A stretch of DNA of 20,235 bases from CAYNYI01 sp964401455 (GCA_964401455.1 CAYNYI010000055.1:1-20235), one strand, 5' to 3'. Numbered from the stretch's first letter, positions 1 through 8,015 are shown. The notes: generated by a model not told the origin, from the letters alone. Numbers and translations: made by a program.

Positions 1-1
1 T

Positions 2-1648
2 CAAATAGACCATAGAATAGAGGTGGAAGAAGATATACTAAAGGAATCGGACCTTATTGTAACAAGTACTGAGCATGAGATAAAGACCCAATACGGAATG
101 TACATGAATAAAGACATTCCCAAATACAATGTTATTCCGCCCGGAATTAATATTGAGAAATTTTATTCCTTTTATCATGATTCTCTTTCCGACTTCAACA
201 AAGACGAAGAGAGCATACAGGCCAGAGCATACATGATAGGAGAGCTTGAGCGTTTTTTCAGTTACCCTGAAAAACCTCTTATTCTTGCTTTATGCCGGCC
301 TGATAAAAAGAAAAACATTGGAGGGTTAATAAAAGCCTACGGAGAAGACAAGGAGCTGCAGGCTATAGCGAACCTCGCGATTTTTGCAGGAATAAGAAAG
401 GATATCACCGATAAAGAAGAAGGAGAACGAGGCGTTCTAACAGAGATGCTGCTTCTTATGGATAAGTATGACCTTTACGGGAAAATGGCGATCCCCAAAA
501 AACATGATTTTGTCTGGGCTGTTCCCGAATTATACAGAATAACCGGTGAAAAACACGGTGTCTTTGTGAATGTCGCGCATACAGAGCCTTTCGGCCTGAC
601 TTTGATTGAGGCTTCCGGGTGCGGGGTTCCGATTGTCGCGACGAATGACGGTGGTCCACGGGACATTATTAAAAACTGCAAGAACGGTGAACTTGTTAAC
701 CCGGTTGACACTAAAGCTATCACAAAGGCAATAAAAAGAATTTTAACAGATACAGAAAAATGGCAGGAATATTCCGCTAACGGAATAAAAGGCGTAAAGA
801 AACATTATACATGGATTTCGCATGCAGATAAATACCTTAAAAAAATAGATTCTCTTAATAAAAACGGGGAAAAACTTGGGTTTACACGGGAGATCAAGTC
901 TGAGCCCATCGGTAAAAAACTCACCAGACTAAAATCTTTTATTTTCACGGATATTGACAATACTCTTGTTGGAGATGAAAAAGCCGTGAAAGAATTTTCC
1001 GAAATTATAAGAAAAAACCGGGATCGGGTGGGCTTCGGAGTCGCAACGGGAAGGACGGTTGAGTCGGCCATGGAGGCGCTTAAGAAGAACAATATACCGG
1101 AACCTGATATTCTTATTTCTTCTGTGGGTTCTGAAATTTACTATGGAAACACCCGGCTTCGTGATAAAGGCTGGAAGAGTCACATTTCCAAGAAATGGGA
1201 TAGAGAAAAGGTCCGGAGCATACTTGAGAAATTCGATTTTCTTAATATTCAGGAAGAGGATGCCCAACGCGAATTTAAACTGAGCTATTTTATGCAGTTC
1301 AATAAAGACCGCCTTCCCAAAATTCACAATGCCCTCATAAAAAACAAATGCAGATATAATTTAATATACTCACATGGGAAATTTCTGGATATTCTTCCCT
1401 ACAGAGCGTCTAAGGGTAAGGCAATAAGGTATATCAGCTATAAATGGGGAATACCTCTGGAGAAGACAATGGTTTGCGGAGACTCGGGAAATGATGAGGA
1501 AATGCTGCGTGGAGAGACCCTCGGTGTTGTTGTCGGGAATTACAGCAGTGAGCTCGAGGAGCTTCGAGGATTAAAAAACATATATTTTGCCGAAAATGAT
1601 TATGCCGGCGGAATTGTTGAAGGAATAAAAAAATATAAAATGATATAG
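2..1648 (+). CDS. Sucrose-phosphate synthase fused to sucrose-phosphate phosphatase (5' end missing)
   Basis: This is the C-terminal part of a bifunctional enzyme that joins UDP-glucose to fructose 6-phosphate and then removes the phosphate to give sucrose in the cytoplasm. The frame is open from the first bases, and residues read before the GTG at 23 (HRIEVEE) match sucrose-phosphate synthase, so the gene begins upstream and that GTG is not its start. The GT-B retaining glycosyltransferase domain shows VIPPGIN near 150-170 and the E-x7-E element in EPFGLTLIEA (from 584). A HAD phosphatase domain follows from about 935, with the nucleophile motif DIDNT (950-964) and the metal-binding GDSGNDEEML near 1478-1507. 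About 547 residues are visible; the missing part is the N-terminal half of the synthase domain. It lies 11 bases before sucrose synthase, so the two are very probably co-transcribed. The fused architecture is known in cyanobacteria and some proteobacteria. Confidence in function is high; the intact N-terminus cannot be judged. Confidence 0.93.
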   Translation, partial: QIDHRIEVEEDILKESDLIVTSTEHEIKTQYGMYMNKDIPKYNVIPPGINIEKFYSFYHDSLSDFNKDEESIQARAYMIGELERFFSYPEKPLILALCRPDKKKNIGGLIKAYGEDKELQAIANLAIFAGIRKDITDKEEGERGVLTEMLLLMDKYDLYGKMAIPKKHDFVWAVPELYRITGEKHGVFVNVAHTEPFGLTLIEASGCGVPIVATNDGGPRDIIKNCKNGELVNPVDTKAITKAIKRILTDTEKWQEYSANGIKGVKKHYTWISHADKYLKKIDSLNKNGEKLGFTREIKSEPIGKKLTRLKSFIFTDIDNTLVGDEKAVKEFSEIIRKNRDRVGFGVATGRTVESAMEALKKNNIPEPDILISSVGSEIYYGNTRLRDKGWKSHISKKWDREKVRSILEKFDFLNIQEEDAQREFKLSYFMQFNKDRLPKIHNALIKNKCRYNLIYSHGKFLDILPYRASKGKAIRYISYKWGIPLEKTMVCGDSGNDEEMLRGETLGVVVGNYSSELEELRGLKNIYFAENDYAGGIVEGIKKYKMI

Positions 1649-1659
1649 AAGGAGAAAAA

Positions 1660-4053
1660 ATGGATAAAAAACTGCTTGAAATAATCTCAAAAAAAGAAGC
1701 CCCTTTGTTTAAGGAGTTTGTTTTTGTTCTGACGAATCAGGAAAAGAAGCATTTGCTGAGAAATGATATCATTCTGCTTTTCGAAGAGTTTTGCGGAAAT
1801 AAAAAGAAAAGAAAAAAATTTGTTGCGGAATCGGACATGGCATTATTCTTCAACGCTGTTCCGGAATTGTTTGTGGGCGACGGTTTTCTTATTGTTCAGC
1901 ATCGGTTCTCTATTGCGAGATATAAGTTTTTAAAAATCAGTTCCGGGGGAGACTTTGTTGAGGAAATTTCCATAGAGGAATATCTTGATTATAAAGACAA
2001 CTTTGTGCTTGACGGAAATTTTAACAACAGCTCTGCCGTAGAGATAGACTTTCTCCCGTTTTATGATTATTCCCCTTCTATCAAGAGCACCAAACATATT
2101 GGTAACGGAATGAGGTTTTTAAATAACCACCTTTCCAGCAGCATTTTCAATAATCCCGTAAAGTGGAACCAGCGGTTATTTGAGTTTTTAAAAATTCATA
2201 AGATTGAAGAGAATGCCCTTCTTATAAACGGCGCTATAATCAAAGATTTTGATACATTTTATCATGAACTCGAAAAGATGGCGGAAAAGCTTGAGAAAAG
2301 AAAAGACCAGGAAGCCCCTTATGCATCCATTGAGCCCATGCTTAAGAAAAGAGGTTTTGAACCGGGTTGGGGAAACACTGTCGGGAGAGTTTTAGAAACG
2401 ATGCAGCTTCTGCTTGAACTAATAAATGTTCCCGAATCCTCTTTGCTGGAGAAATTCATTTCCAGGGTGCCTATGGTTTCTAAAATAGCCGTTCTTTCTC
2501 CTCATGGTTGGTTCGGTCAGCAGAATGTTCTCGGTAAACCGGATACCGGAGGTCAGGTAATATATATTCTTGATCAGGTTAAAGCTCTTGAAAAATATCT
2601 TTCCGAGCGTTTTGAGCTTGCCGGAATCAAAGTAAAACCCAAAATTGTTATAGTGACGAGACTCATTCCGAATGCGGGTGATACAACCTGTGGACAGAGG
2701 ATGGAAAAGGTTTTTCAAACAGAGAATTGTTGGATCCTGAGAGTTCCCTTTCGGGATGAATCCGGCAATGTCCTGGAAGACTGGATAACCCGTTTCCGCA
2801 TCTGGCCTTTCCTTCACAGATTCGCGGACGATGTTCATATGGAGCTTTTGAGCGAATTTGGCGGGCGACCCGACCTGATAATTGGAAACTATTCTGACGG
2901 GAACCTTGTTGCGTCTCTGCTTTCAGAAAAAATGGATGTTATTTTGTGTACGATAGCCCATGCTCTTGAGAAAACGAAATATCTTTTCTCGGATATGTAT
3001 TGGCAGGAAATGGAAGAGGACTACAGGTTTTCTCTTCAGTTCACGGCGGATATTCTGGCTATGAACAAATCAAATTTCATAATTACTAGTACCTATCAGG
3101 AAATTGCCGGCACCCCGTCTTCGATGGGGCAGTATGAGTCCTATCAGTTTTTCTCTCTTCCCGGTCTTTACCAGGTAAAAGGCGGTGTCAACCTCTATCA
3201 CCCGAAGTTTAATGTTATTCCTCCCGGAGTTGATGAGGAAAATTATTTTCCTTTTAAGGAATATGAAAGAAGACTGGATGAAAAAAAACAGCATCTCTGT
3301 TCCAGGCTTTTTGACGGGGACCATGATGATATTTACGGCAATTTAGAGGATATAGAAAAACCTGTTGTTTTCACTATGGCGAGATTCGACAAGATTAAAA
3401 ACATTACCGGACTTATTGAAGCTTTTGGAATGAGTCCTTCTCTCAGACAGGACTATAATCTTATTTTCGCGGCCGGCACCACTAAAATAGAGGAGTCTAA
3501 AGACATTGAGGAGCAAAAGGAGATTCAAAAGGCTTATAATCTCATAGAAAAATATAATCTTCACGGAACAATCCGCTGGCTTCCAAGCATTAGCAAAATA
3601 GATACTGGTGAAGTTTACCGGATTATCGCAGACAAAAAAGGTGTTTTTGTACAGCCGGCGCTTTTTGAGGCATTCGGCCTTACTGTTCTTGAAGCCATGC
3701 TATGCGGTCTTCCGACCTTCGGCCCGATTTTCGGAGGCCCGTCTGAGATAATAAAAGACGGAAAATCCGGGTTCCTTATGAATACCAGTGAGCCGAATCT
3801 TATTGGGGCTGTTCTCGAAAAATTTCATAAAGATTCCATTAAAGACACGAAACTCTGGGAAAAAATATCAGAAAACGGTATTAAAAGGGTCAGGGAGTGT
3901 TTTACCTGGAAACTTTACAGCAGCAAGCTTCTCACCTTGACAAAACTCTATGGTTTCTGGCGTTATTCGGTTTCCAATGAGGGTAAGAAAAAAATGAACC
4001 GGTACTGTGATCTTATTTATCATCTTCTTCTCAGAAAAAGGGCAGAAAAATAA
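1660..4053 (+). CDS. Sucrose synthase
   Basis: The enzyme reversibly converts sucrose plus a nucleoside diphosphate into NDP-glucose plus fructose, in the cytoplasm. At 797 residues it is the usual length for the family. Residues 1 to about 270 form the N-terminal regulatory part. The GT-B fold begins near 277 with SPHGWFGQQNVLGKPDTGGQ, which contains the sucrose synthase signature, followed by YILDQVKALE. Other family hallmarks are IGNYSDGNLVASLL, the AHALEKTKY segment, a STYQEIAG motif, and E-x7-E at E670/E678 in FEAFGLTVLEA. The start has a strong ribosome binding site (AGAAGGAG). Its position directly after a sucrose-phosphate synthase/phosphatase points to sucrose made as a solute or store and turned over to sugar nucleotides. 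Nucleotide preference (UDP or ADP) cannot be read with confidence from the sequence. No fructokinase is seen nearby. Confidence 0.95.
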   Translation: MDKKLLEIISKKEAPLFKEFVFVLTNQEKKHLLRNDIILLFEEFCGNKKKRKKFVAESDMALFFNAVPELFVGDGFLIVQHRFSIARYKFLKISSGGDFVEEISIEEYLDYKDNFVLDGNFNNSSAVEIDFLPFYDYSPSIKSTKHIGNGMRFLNNHLSSSIFNNPVKWNQRLFEFLKIHKIEENALLINGAIIKDFDTFYHELEKMAEKLEKRKDQEAPYASIEPMLKKRGFEPGWGNTVGRVLETMQLLLELINVPESSLLEKFISRVPMVSKIAVLSPHGWFGQQNVLGKPDTGGQVIYILDQVKALEKYLSERFELAGIKVKPKIVIVTRLIPNAGDTTCGQRMEKVFQTENCWILRVPFRDESGNVLEDWITRFRIWPFLHRFADDVHMELLSEFGGRPDLIIGNYSDGNLVASLLSEKMDVILCTIAHALEKTKYLFSDMYWQEMEEDYRFSLQFTADILAMNKSNFIITSTYQEIAGTPSSMGQYESYQFFSLPGLYQVKGGVNLYHPKFNVIPPGVDEENYFPFKEYERRLDEKKQHLCSRLFDGDHDDIYGNLEDIEKPVVFTMARFDKIKNITGLIEAFGMSPSLRQDYNLIFAAGTTKIEESKDIEEQKEIQKAYNLIEKYNLHGTIRWLPSISKIDTGEVYRIIADKKGVFVQPALFEAFGLTVLEAMLCGLPTFGPIFGGPSEIIKDGKSGFLMNTSEPNLIGAVLEKFHKDSIKDTKLWEKISENGIKRVRECFTWKLYSSKLLTLTKLYGFWRYSVSNEGKKKMNRYCDLIYHLLLRKRAEK

Positions 4054-4091
4054 GCTGAAATTACATTTTTCCGGCAGGATTTATTCAAAAT

Positions 4092-4119
4092 AACGGAGTT
4101 TTTCGCAAAATTATCCGTT
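4092..4119 (+). terminator. Weak hairpin after the sucrose operon
   Basis: AACGGA (4092-4097) pairs with TCCGTT (4114-4119), and TTTT/AAAA inside the loop can add a few pairs. The position, 38 bases after the sucrose synthase stop, suits a terminator. There is no proper T-run after it, so it may instead be a processing hairpin or chance. Confidence 0.25.
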
Positions 4120-4147
4120 TAGTTCACAAATAAACTCAAATTGTGTC

Positions 4148-4183
4148 TTGACTAATCCTGTAATTATTGTAGGTTATTTAAAT
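4148..4183 (+). promoter_or_regulatory. Possible promoter for the secreted-protein gene
   Basis: TTGACT at 4148-4153 is a five-of-six match to a -35 box in the 158-base gap between sucrose synthase and the next gene. A T/A-rich stretch (TTATTTAAAT, 4174-4183) follows, but no good -10 box sits at 16-18 bases spacing. Apart from this and the weak hairpin, I see nothing else in the gap. Confidence 0.2.
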
Positions 4184-4211
4184 ATGCACTTACCTTTTAC
4201 CAGGAGAAGCT

Positions 4212-5771
4212 ATGTTCGCATCTTTCATTCTGCTGCTTGTTTCTACAATATGTTTCGCGGAACTGGATTCAAATAAAATTATTTTCCCTGAAGATCTGCA
4301 ATATCTCGGCGCTTTTCGGCCGCCTTCGGGAACAGGCGAAGAAAGCTGGTCCTATGGTGGCGGCGGTTTGACATTTTATCCGGAGGGAGATTCGGAAGGT
4401 TCCGGTGACGGCTTTCCTGGATCTCTTTTCGGAATCGCCCATATATGGTATGAAAACGTTTCCGAAATGTCTATTCCAGCACCTGTGAAATCCTCAACCC
4501 AGGATATTGGCGATCTGCCGAGGGCCGAATCTTTGCAGCCCTATGTCGACATTACAGAAGGAAAAGGAGACGAAACGCCTCCATCGCCGTATTCAGAAAC
4601 TGACAAGATGGGGGATCTTTGTTATTTGCCGGCACAGCCCGGCCAGACTTCCGGTAAAATTTATTGGTCAAGACATTATTATTATCAGGTAAGCGGCGGT
4701 GAAACAGCTACTCTGGGATGGTCGGAAACCGATCTTTCAAATTTAAACGCGAAAGGCCCGTGGCATGGAGGTCCGGTAGACAGCGGCTTTTTCAAAGGCA
4801 CTTATACCGGAGATTATCTTTTCACGGCACCGAAAGCCTGGGCCGACAGCCTTCTGGGAGGTAAGTATATAATCGGCGGACGTTCCTACGGGCCGGGGAA
4901 TCACAGCCAGAGCAGCGGACCCGCTATGATAGCGTACGGGCCCTACCTTAACAATGACGGCGCCGCGCCCGCGCCTTATACAGAGATTGACGCTGAAATA
5001 CTTCTTATGTATCCGCCTCTTGACACTTTTTTCAAGGACCCGGAAGGAAACGGCTGGGGGCATTGTGATAAATGGCAGGCAGGGGTATGGCTTACAGAAG
5101 GAGAGAGGTCTGTTGTCATGTTTATGGGCCGAAGAGGGCTGGGTGAGACATATTACGGCAACGGCAGAGATTTTGACTGCAAATCTTCTAAAGGATATCA
5201 TTGTACCCCTTATGAGGTCCAGTTTCTTTTTTATGACCCTTCTGAATTCGGCGCGGTTATAAGAGGTGAAAAAAGTTACAAGGATGTGCAACCATTTGCT
5301 ATATACAGGCCTGAGGGAGAAATATGGGATGCCTGCAGTCCGGAAATCGCTTCGGTTGCCTACGACAGACAAAACGGTCATATATATATGTACCAGTCTA
5401 TGGGAGGCGATGTTCTTATTCATGTTTACAGAATTATTCCTTCCGACCCTTCTCCGGCAATAGAAAGCGGTATACCCGTAACCGGTGGTTCTCCGGCAAT
5501 TATCGCAAGCCCGAACCCTTTTAATCCGTCAACGATAATAACAGTTTCCGGATTACCAGTTTCAGCATATGCAGAAACTCACGGTATTGAGGGGCTTTGG
5601 ATATACGATTCCCGGGGCAGGATTGTAGCACGGCCGAATAATGTTGGACGGTACGGTTCGTCTTCGCAACAATATGTATGGGACGCCTCCGGGATGCCGG
5701 CAGGGATTTATATTGCGAGATTTTCCTTCCGGGACAAGGTCTTTACAAAAAAACTCGTGCTGACAAAGTAA
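4212..5771 (+). CDS. Secreted protein of unknown function with a type IX/FlgD-like C-terminal tail
   Basis: This is a 519-residue exported protein. A hydrophobic signal peptide covers residues 1-16 and probably ends at CFA; it is odd in having no lysine or arginine before the hydrophobic core, yet no other in-frame start exists before the upstream stop, and AGGAG sits ahead of this ATG. Residues about 20-410 are rich in Gly, Tyr and Trp, with repeated short beta-like stretches (LGAFRPPSG, YGGGGLTFYPEG, FPGSLFGIAH, VVMFMGRRG, VAYDRQNGHIYMYQ). This suggests a beta-propeller-like domain that I cannot assign to a named family. Residues about 432-519 form a separate module with NPFNPST, IYDSRGRIV, MPAGIYIARF and a terminal KKLVLTK, matching the Por secretion-tail/FlgD-Ig pattern used for type IX sorting in FCB bacteria. 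It is expected outside the cell or on its surface. A strong terminator follows. Confidence 0.8.
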   Translation: MFASFILLLVSTICFAELDSNKIIFPEDLQYLGAFRPPSGTGEESWSYGGGGLTFYPEGDSEGSGDGFPGSLFGIAHIWYENVSEMSIPAPVKSSTQDIGDLPRAESLQPYVDITEGKGDETPPSPYSETDKMGDLCYLPAQPGQTSGKIYWSRHYYYQVSGGETATLGWSETDLSNLNAKGPWHGGPVDSGFFKGTYTGDYLFTAPKAWADSLLGGKYIIGGRSYGPGNHSQSSGPAMIAYGPYLNNDGAAPAPYTEIDAEILLMYPPLDTFFKDPEGNGWGHCDKWQAGVWLTEGERSVVMFMGRRGLGETYYGNGRDFDCKSSKGYHCTPYEVQFLFYDPSEFGAVIRGEKSYKDVQPFAIYRPEGEIWDACSPEIASVAYDRQNGHIYMYQSMGGDVLIHVYRIIPSDPSPAIESGIPVTGGSPAIIASPNPFNPSTIITVSGLPVSAYAETHGIEGLWIYDSRGRIVARPNNVGRYGSSSQQYVWDASGMPAGIYIARFSFRDKVFTKKLVLTK

Positions 5772-5797
5772 GAAAGATTTAAGTTTAAAACTTATGG

Positions 5798-5839
5798 GCG
5801 CCAATTATTATATTGCATAATGTTGGCGCTTTTTATTTT
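5798..5839 (+). terminator. Intrinsic (Rho-independent) terminator
   Basis: GCGCCAA (5798-5804) pairs perfectly with TTGGCGC (5823-5829). An inner ATTAT/ATAAT stem extends the hairpin around a five-base loop, and it is followed directly by TTTTTATTTT. It sits 26 bases after the secreted-protein stop and ends that transcript before the outer-membrane gene. Confidence 0.88.
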
Positions 5840-5853
5840 GTACGGAGGTCCTT

Positions 5854-6666
5854 TTGAAGAATATGACCATTTTTATCTGCATTGTTTTTTTACCGGCGAT
5901 TAACATTATTGCATGCCCTGATATAAACGCTGTTTATGAAACCGGTTTTCTCGGTGTGGTTTCTCATAATATTCAGTTTTCCAAAAACGGAACGGAATTC
6001 GATTATAGAAATCAGGGGGGGCAGGATGTGCTTTTTCCTGTTCAGAGATTTGAACTCAATTGCCGTTTAAAAAAAACGGAGTGGGTACTTTTATATCAGC
6101 CTTTGCGCCTGGAGACTTCAGATTTGCTACAAAAAGATGTTAGGATTGACAATGCTGTTTTTCCGGCCGGTAAAGGAATAAAGTGTATTTACAATTTCCC
6201 CTTTTATAGGCTTAGCTGGCTCCGGGAATTGACAAAGAAGCGAAAAAGAATGGATTTCGCGCTCGGACTCAGTGCCCAGATAAGAAACGCGACAATTACC
6301 TTCGAATCTTCAGACGGTGAGGTTTTCAGATCTGAAAGCGATATCGGTTTTGTGCCTGCGCTTAAAATGAAATTTGAGAAAAGATATAAAGGAGGAAAAT
6401 TTATCGGCATAGAAGCGGACGGAATATTTGCGCCTGTAAGCTATCTGAACGGCTCGGATAAAGAAATCAAAGGGGCAATCCTGGATGCCGCTTTCAGGAC
6501 CGGAGTAAAGCTTCGGAAAAAGTCGAGAATTTATTTGAGTACCCGCTATATAGGAGGGGGCGCGGTTGGAACAAATTCCGATGATCCCGGCCCGGGCGAC
6601 GGTTATGTCGATAACTGGCTGCATTTTTTTAATCTCTCGGCCGGTTTTACATATGATTTGAAATGA
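5854..6666 (+). CDS. Predicted outer-membrane beta-barrel protein
   Basis: This 270-residue exported protein was not recognised as a named family. A signal peptide spans about residues 1-20; IIAC at 18-21 fits a lipobox, so Cys21 could be a lipidation site, or cleavage could be by signal peptidase I. The rest shows alternating hydrophobic/polar strands separated by polar turns (for example RFELNCRLKKTEWVLLYQPL, MDFALGLSAQIRNATITF, RIYLSTRYIGGGAVG). It ends in LHFFNLSAGFTYDLK, with the aromatic-rich last strand usual for outer-membrane barrels. The start is decided by the ribosome site: GGAGG at 5844-5848 lies 5 bases before TTG 5854 but 14 before ATG 5863, so TTG is preferred. It is preceded by a terminator, so it must have its own promoter, which I could not pick out. 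A transport or structural role cannot be told from sequence. Confidence 0.7.
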   Translation: MKNMTIFICIVFLPAINIIACPDINAVYETGFLGVVSHNIQFSKNGTEFDYRNQGGQDVLFPVQRFELNCRLKKTEWVLLYQPLRLETSDLLQKDVRIDNAVFPAGKGIKCIYNFPFYRLSWLRELTKKRKRMDFALGLSAQIRNATITFESSDGEVFRSESDIGFVPALKMKFEKRYKGGKFIGIEADGIFAPVSYLNGSDKEIKGAILDAAFRTGVKLRKKSRIYLSTRYIGGGAVGTNSDDPGPGDGYVDNWLHFFNLSAGFTYDLK

Positions 6667-6848
6667 CGCTATTTTTTTTTATGCGCCGGATATCTGACGG
6701 AGGATTATATCCGAGGCTGATTTTATCTGTATGCGTCCGAAGCTCGCATTTCCAGCTTTTACCGTTTCTTTTTTTGCGCAGAAATTCTATATCATACTGT
6801 TCATCCCATTGCACTTTTCTTCGAAACCCGGTGCGAACCCGGGAACAT
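6647..6848 (-). pseudogene. Small unknown reading frame, apparently frameshifted
   Basis: An ATG at 6848-6846 follows an excellent ribosome site (AAGGAG, 6 bases spacing) and overlaps the stop of the preceding small gene as TAATG. That frame ends after 15 codons. Dropping one base in the AAAA run near 6815-6818 would continue into an open frame, readable from GTG 6814, that runs 55 residues to TAA at 6649-6647. That stretch has protein-like composition (VQWDEQYDIEFLRKKRNG, SWKCELRTHTDKISLGYN). The reconstructed product would be about 66 residues, basic, with no match I recognise. It could be a true one-base mutation, a sequencing or assembly error, or chance. The 3' end overlaps the end of the convergent outer-membrane gene. 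Confidence 0.35.
6687..6713. repeat. Perfect 7-bp inverted repeat in the convergent gap
   Basis: CGGATAT (6687-6693) and ATATCCG (6707-6713) flank a 13-base spacer, between convergent genes. On the + strand the T-run comes before the hairpin, and on the - strand an A-run follows it, so neither strand shows a standard intrinsic terminator. It lies inside the small frameshifted frame. Function is unclear. The rest of the 350-base stretch between the barrel gene and the MauE-like gene holds only the two small minus-strand frames. Confidence 0.35.
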
Positions 6849-7045
6849 TATTTTCTCCTTTCATGGGAATCATGATGCCATAGCTGCAGAATAATACGGG
6901 CCATAAAATCTGCCGCATTATGGTCTTTCATTTTTTCATTCGGCACATCAGAAAACCATCCCCAGTTTCCGCTTCCCGGCTTACAGAGAAATTTCCATCG
7001 GCGTGGAAAAACATGCTTAGTTTTTCCGTTCCCGAGAAAAGGCAA
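6848..7045 (-). CDS. Small hypothetical protein (65 residues)
   Basis: This frame starts at TTG 7045, overlapping the last 29 bases of the MauE-like gene, and ends at TAA 6850-6848, which itself overlaps the next ATG (TAATG). No ribosome site is obvious, so translation would depend on coupling to the upstream gene. The product contains aromatic and acidic/basic stretches that look like coding sequence (SGNWGWFSDVPNEKMKDHN, ADFMARIILQLWHHDSHERR), with no signal peptide or membrane segment. I do not recognise a family. A later in-frame ATG (EKMKDHN) would give a much shorter product. The tandem overlaps suggest it is the fourth gene of the minus-strand run. Confidence 0.4.
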   Translation of the reverse strand: MPFLGNGKTKHVFPRRWKFLCKPGSGNWGWFSDVPNEKMKDHNAADFMARIILQLWHHDSHERRK

Positions 7046-7481
7046 ACAGGCGTGCGGATTTAAAAAAGAGAGAAATAAGGCCGAGGAAGAAAAGGACGAT
7101 GTCTCTTATTAATAGCTGGACCGCCGAACTATGGCTGCCCTGCTCTCCAACAGAAAAACATCCGCAGTCAAATTCATGCCCGCGAATGAGATTTATGGAA
7201 ATAGCGATAATAAAGGAGAAAAGCAGAACCTCCATTATGAGCGCAGCACCTTTGGGCTTGAATCCGGTTATAAGGGCGGCGCCTGAAAAGAGCTCAATAT
7301 AAGGCAGGGTTATCGCGAAAAGGTTTATGGAAAAGTCCGGAAAAAGGCCGTATCCGAATATGATTTTGGCAAATGAAGCAGGATCGATTATTTTGTGGAT
7401 GCTGGCTGATATAAAAACAACTCCGAGAATTATCCTTGAGATTAATTCAAGATAACGGTTATTAAGCAATTTTTCTATCAA
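7017..7481 (-). CDS. MauE/DoxX-family integral membrane protein
   Basis: This 154-residue membrane protein has four predicted transmembrane segments at about residues 11-31, 50-71, 77-99 and 122-141. Between segments three and four is the motif FDCGCFSVGEQGS, with Cys106 and Cys108; this C-x-C element is typical of MauE-type DoxX relatives, thought to handle thiol/disulfide chemistry in the cytoplasmic membrane. The start is a TTG preceded by CCGGAGAA at good spacing. It begins 12 bases after the stop of the rhodanese gene, and the pairing of a DoxX/MauE protein with a periplasm-facing rhodanese supports a role in sulfur or thiol redox. The exact substrate is unknown. Confidence 0.8.
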   Translation of the reverse strand: MIEKLLNNRYLELISRIILGVVFISASIHKIIDPASFAKIIFGYGLFPDFSINLFAITLPYIELFSGAALITGFKPKGAALIMEVLLFSFIIAISINLIRGHEFDCGCFSVGEQGSHSSAVQLLIRDIVLFFLGLISLFFKSARLFAFSRERKN

Positions 7482-7493
7482 AATATTCTCCGG

Positions 7494-8015
7494 TTACTGG
7501 TTTATTCCTTCCACCGGAAGGCCGGCTTTTTCCCAACCGGGAAACCCGTCTACAAAGACCCTTACATTGGAATACCCGGAAGCAAGCAGGTCCTGGGCCA
7601 GGAGATGACTGTCCTCGCAGTATCTTCCCGAGCAGTAGGTTATTACCGGTGTGTCACGAGGGACTTTTTCAATAAATTCGTCAATATATTCATTGAATTC
7701 ATATGCCGGAAAAGGGAGGGCCCCTTTTATTCTTCCGTCATTGTAGTTATCAAGAGTTCTCGCGTCAACAAAAACGGCTTTTGAGTCTTTGTAGATCTTT
7801 GCGGCTTCGGAAACTTTTTCGATTTCCAGTTTTCTTTCTATTTTTTTATTCTTTGCCTCGGCCGAAATTACCCCTTCAGACGCGTCCCATTTTCCTAAAA
7901 GCGATATGCCGCCCGGATGAACAGTGTTAATTATAAAAGCTGTAATTACGGCCGCCGCCGTAATTATGATCGCATCTTTTAATACAAAGATGATTTCTTT
8001 TTGAGAAACAGTCAT
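7494..8015 (-). CDS. Membrane-anchored rhodanese-domain protein
   Basis: This is a 173-residue protein with one N-terminal membrane segment (about residues 14-31), a linker, and a single rhodanese domain from about 67 to 170. The active-site loop is YCSGRYCED, with catalytic Cys128 and a second cysteine at 133; the CH2A-like VFVDART and the terminal GFPGWEKAGLPVEG are standard rhodanese features. With the basic/acidic pattern of the anchor, the domain most likely faces the periplasm, where it would carry a sulfane sulfur (persulfide). A ribosome site is not evident before the ATG. It lies 32 bases after the M20 peptidase gene and 12 before the MauE-like gene, which it probably works with. Its sulfur donor and acceptor cannot be named. 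Confidence 0.88.
   Translation of the reverse strand: MTVSQKEIIFVLKDAIIITAAAVITAFIINTVHPGGISLLGKWDASEGVISAEAKNKKIERKLEIEKVSEAAKIYKDSKAVFVDARTLDNYNDGRIKGALPFPAYEFNEYIDEFIEKVPRDTPVITYCSGRYCEDSHLLAQDLLASGYSNVRVFVDGFPGWEKAGLPVEGINQ

Noticed and set aside
23..25. GTG at 23 as the start of the sucrose-phosphate synthase gene
   Set aside because: The frame stays open to the window edge and the residues before it (HRIEVEE) match the family, so the gene simply begins outside the window.
4743..5423. Long minus-strand frame (226 codons)
   Set aside because: It lies wholly opposite the secreted-protein gene, has no ribosome site, and its product has no recognisable features.
6687..6713. Inverted repeat as a bidirectional terminator between convergent genes
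   Set aside because: No T-run follows the hairpin on either strand, so I list it only as a repeat.
6824..6846. GGGTTCGCACC-like sequence resembling a tRNA T-arm, minus strand
   Set aside because: The stem does not pair correctly around the loop, A58 is missing, and there is no acceptor, D- or anticodon arm nearby.
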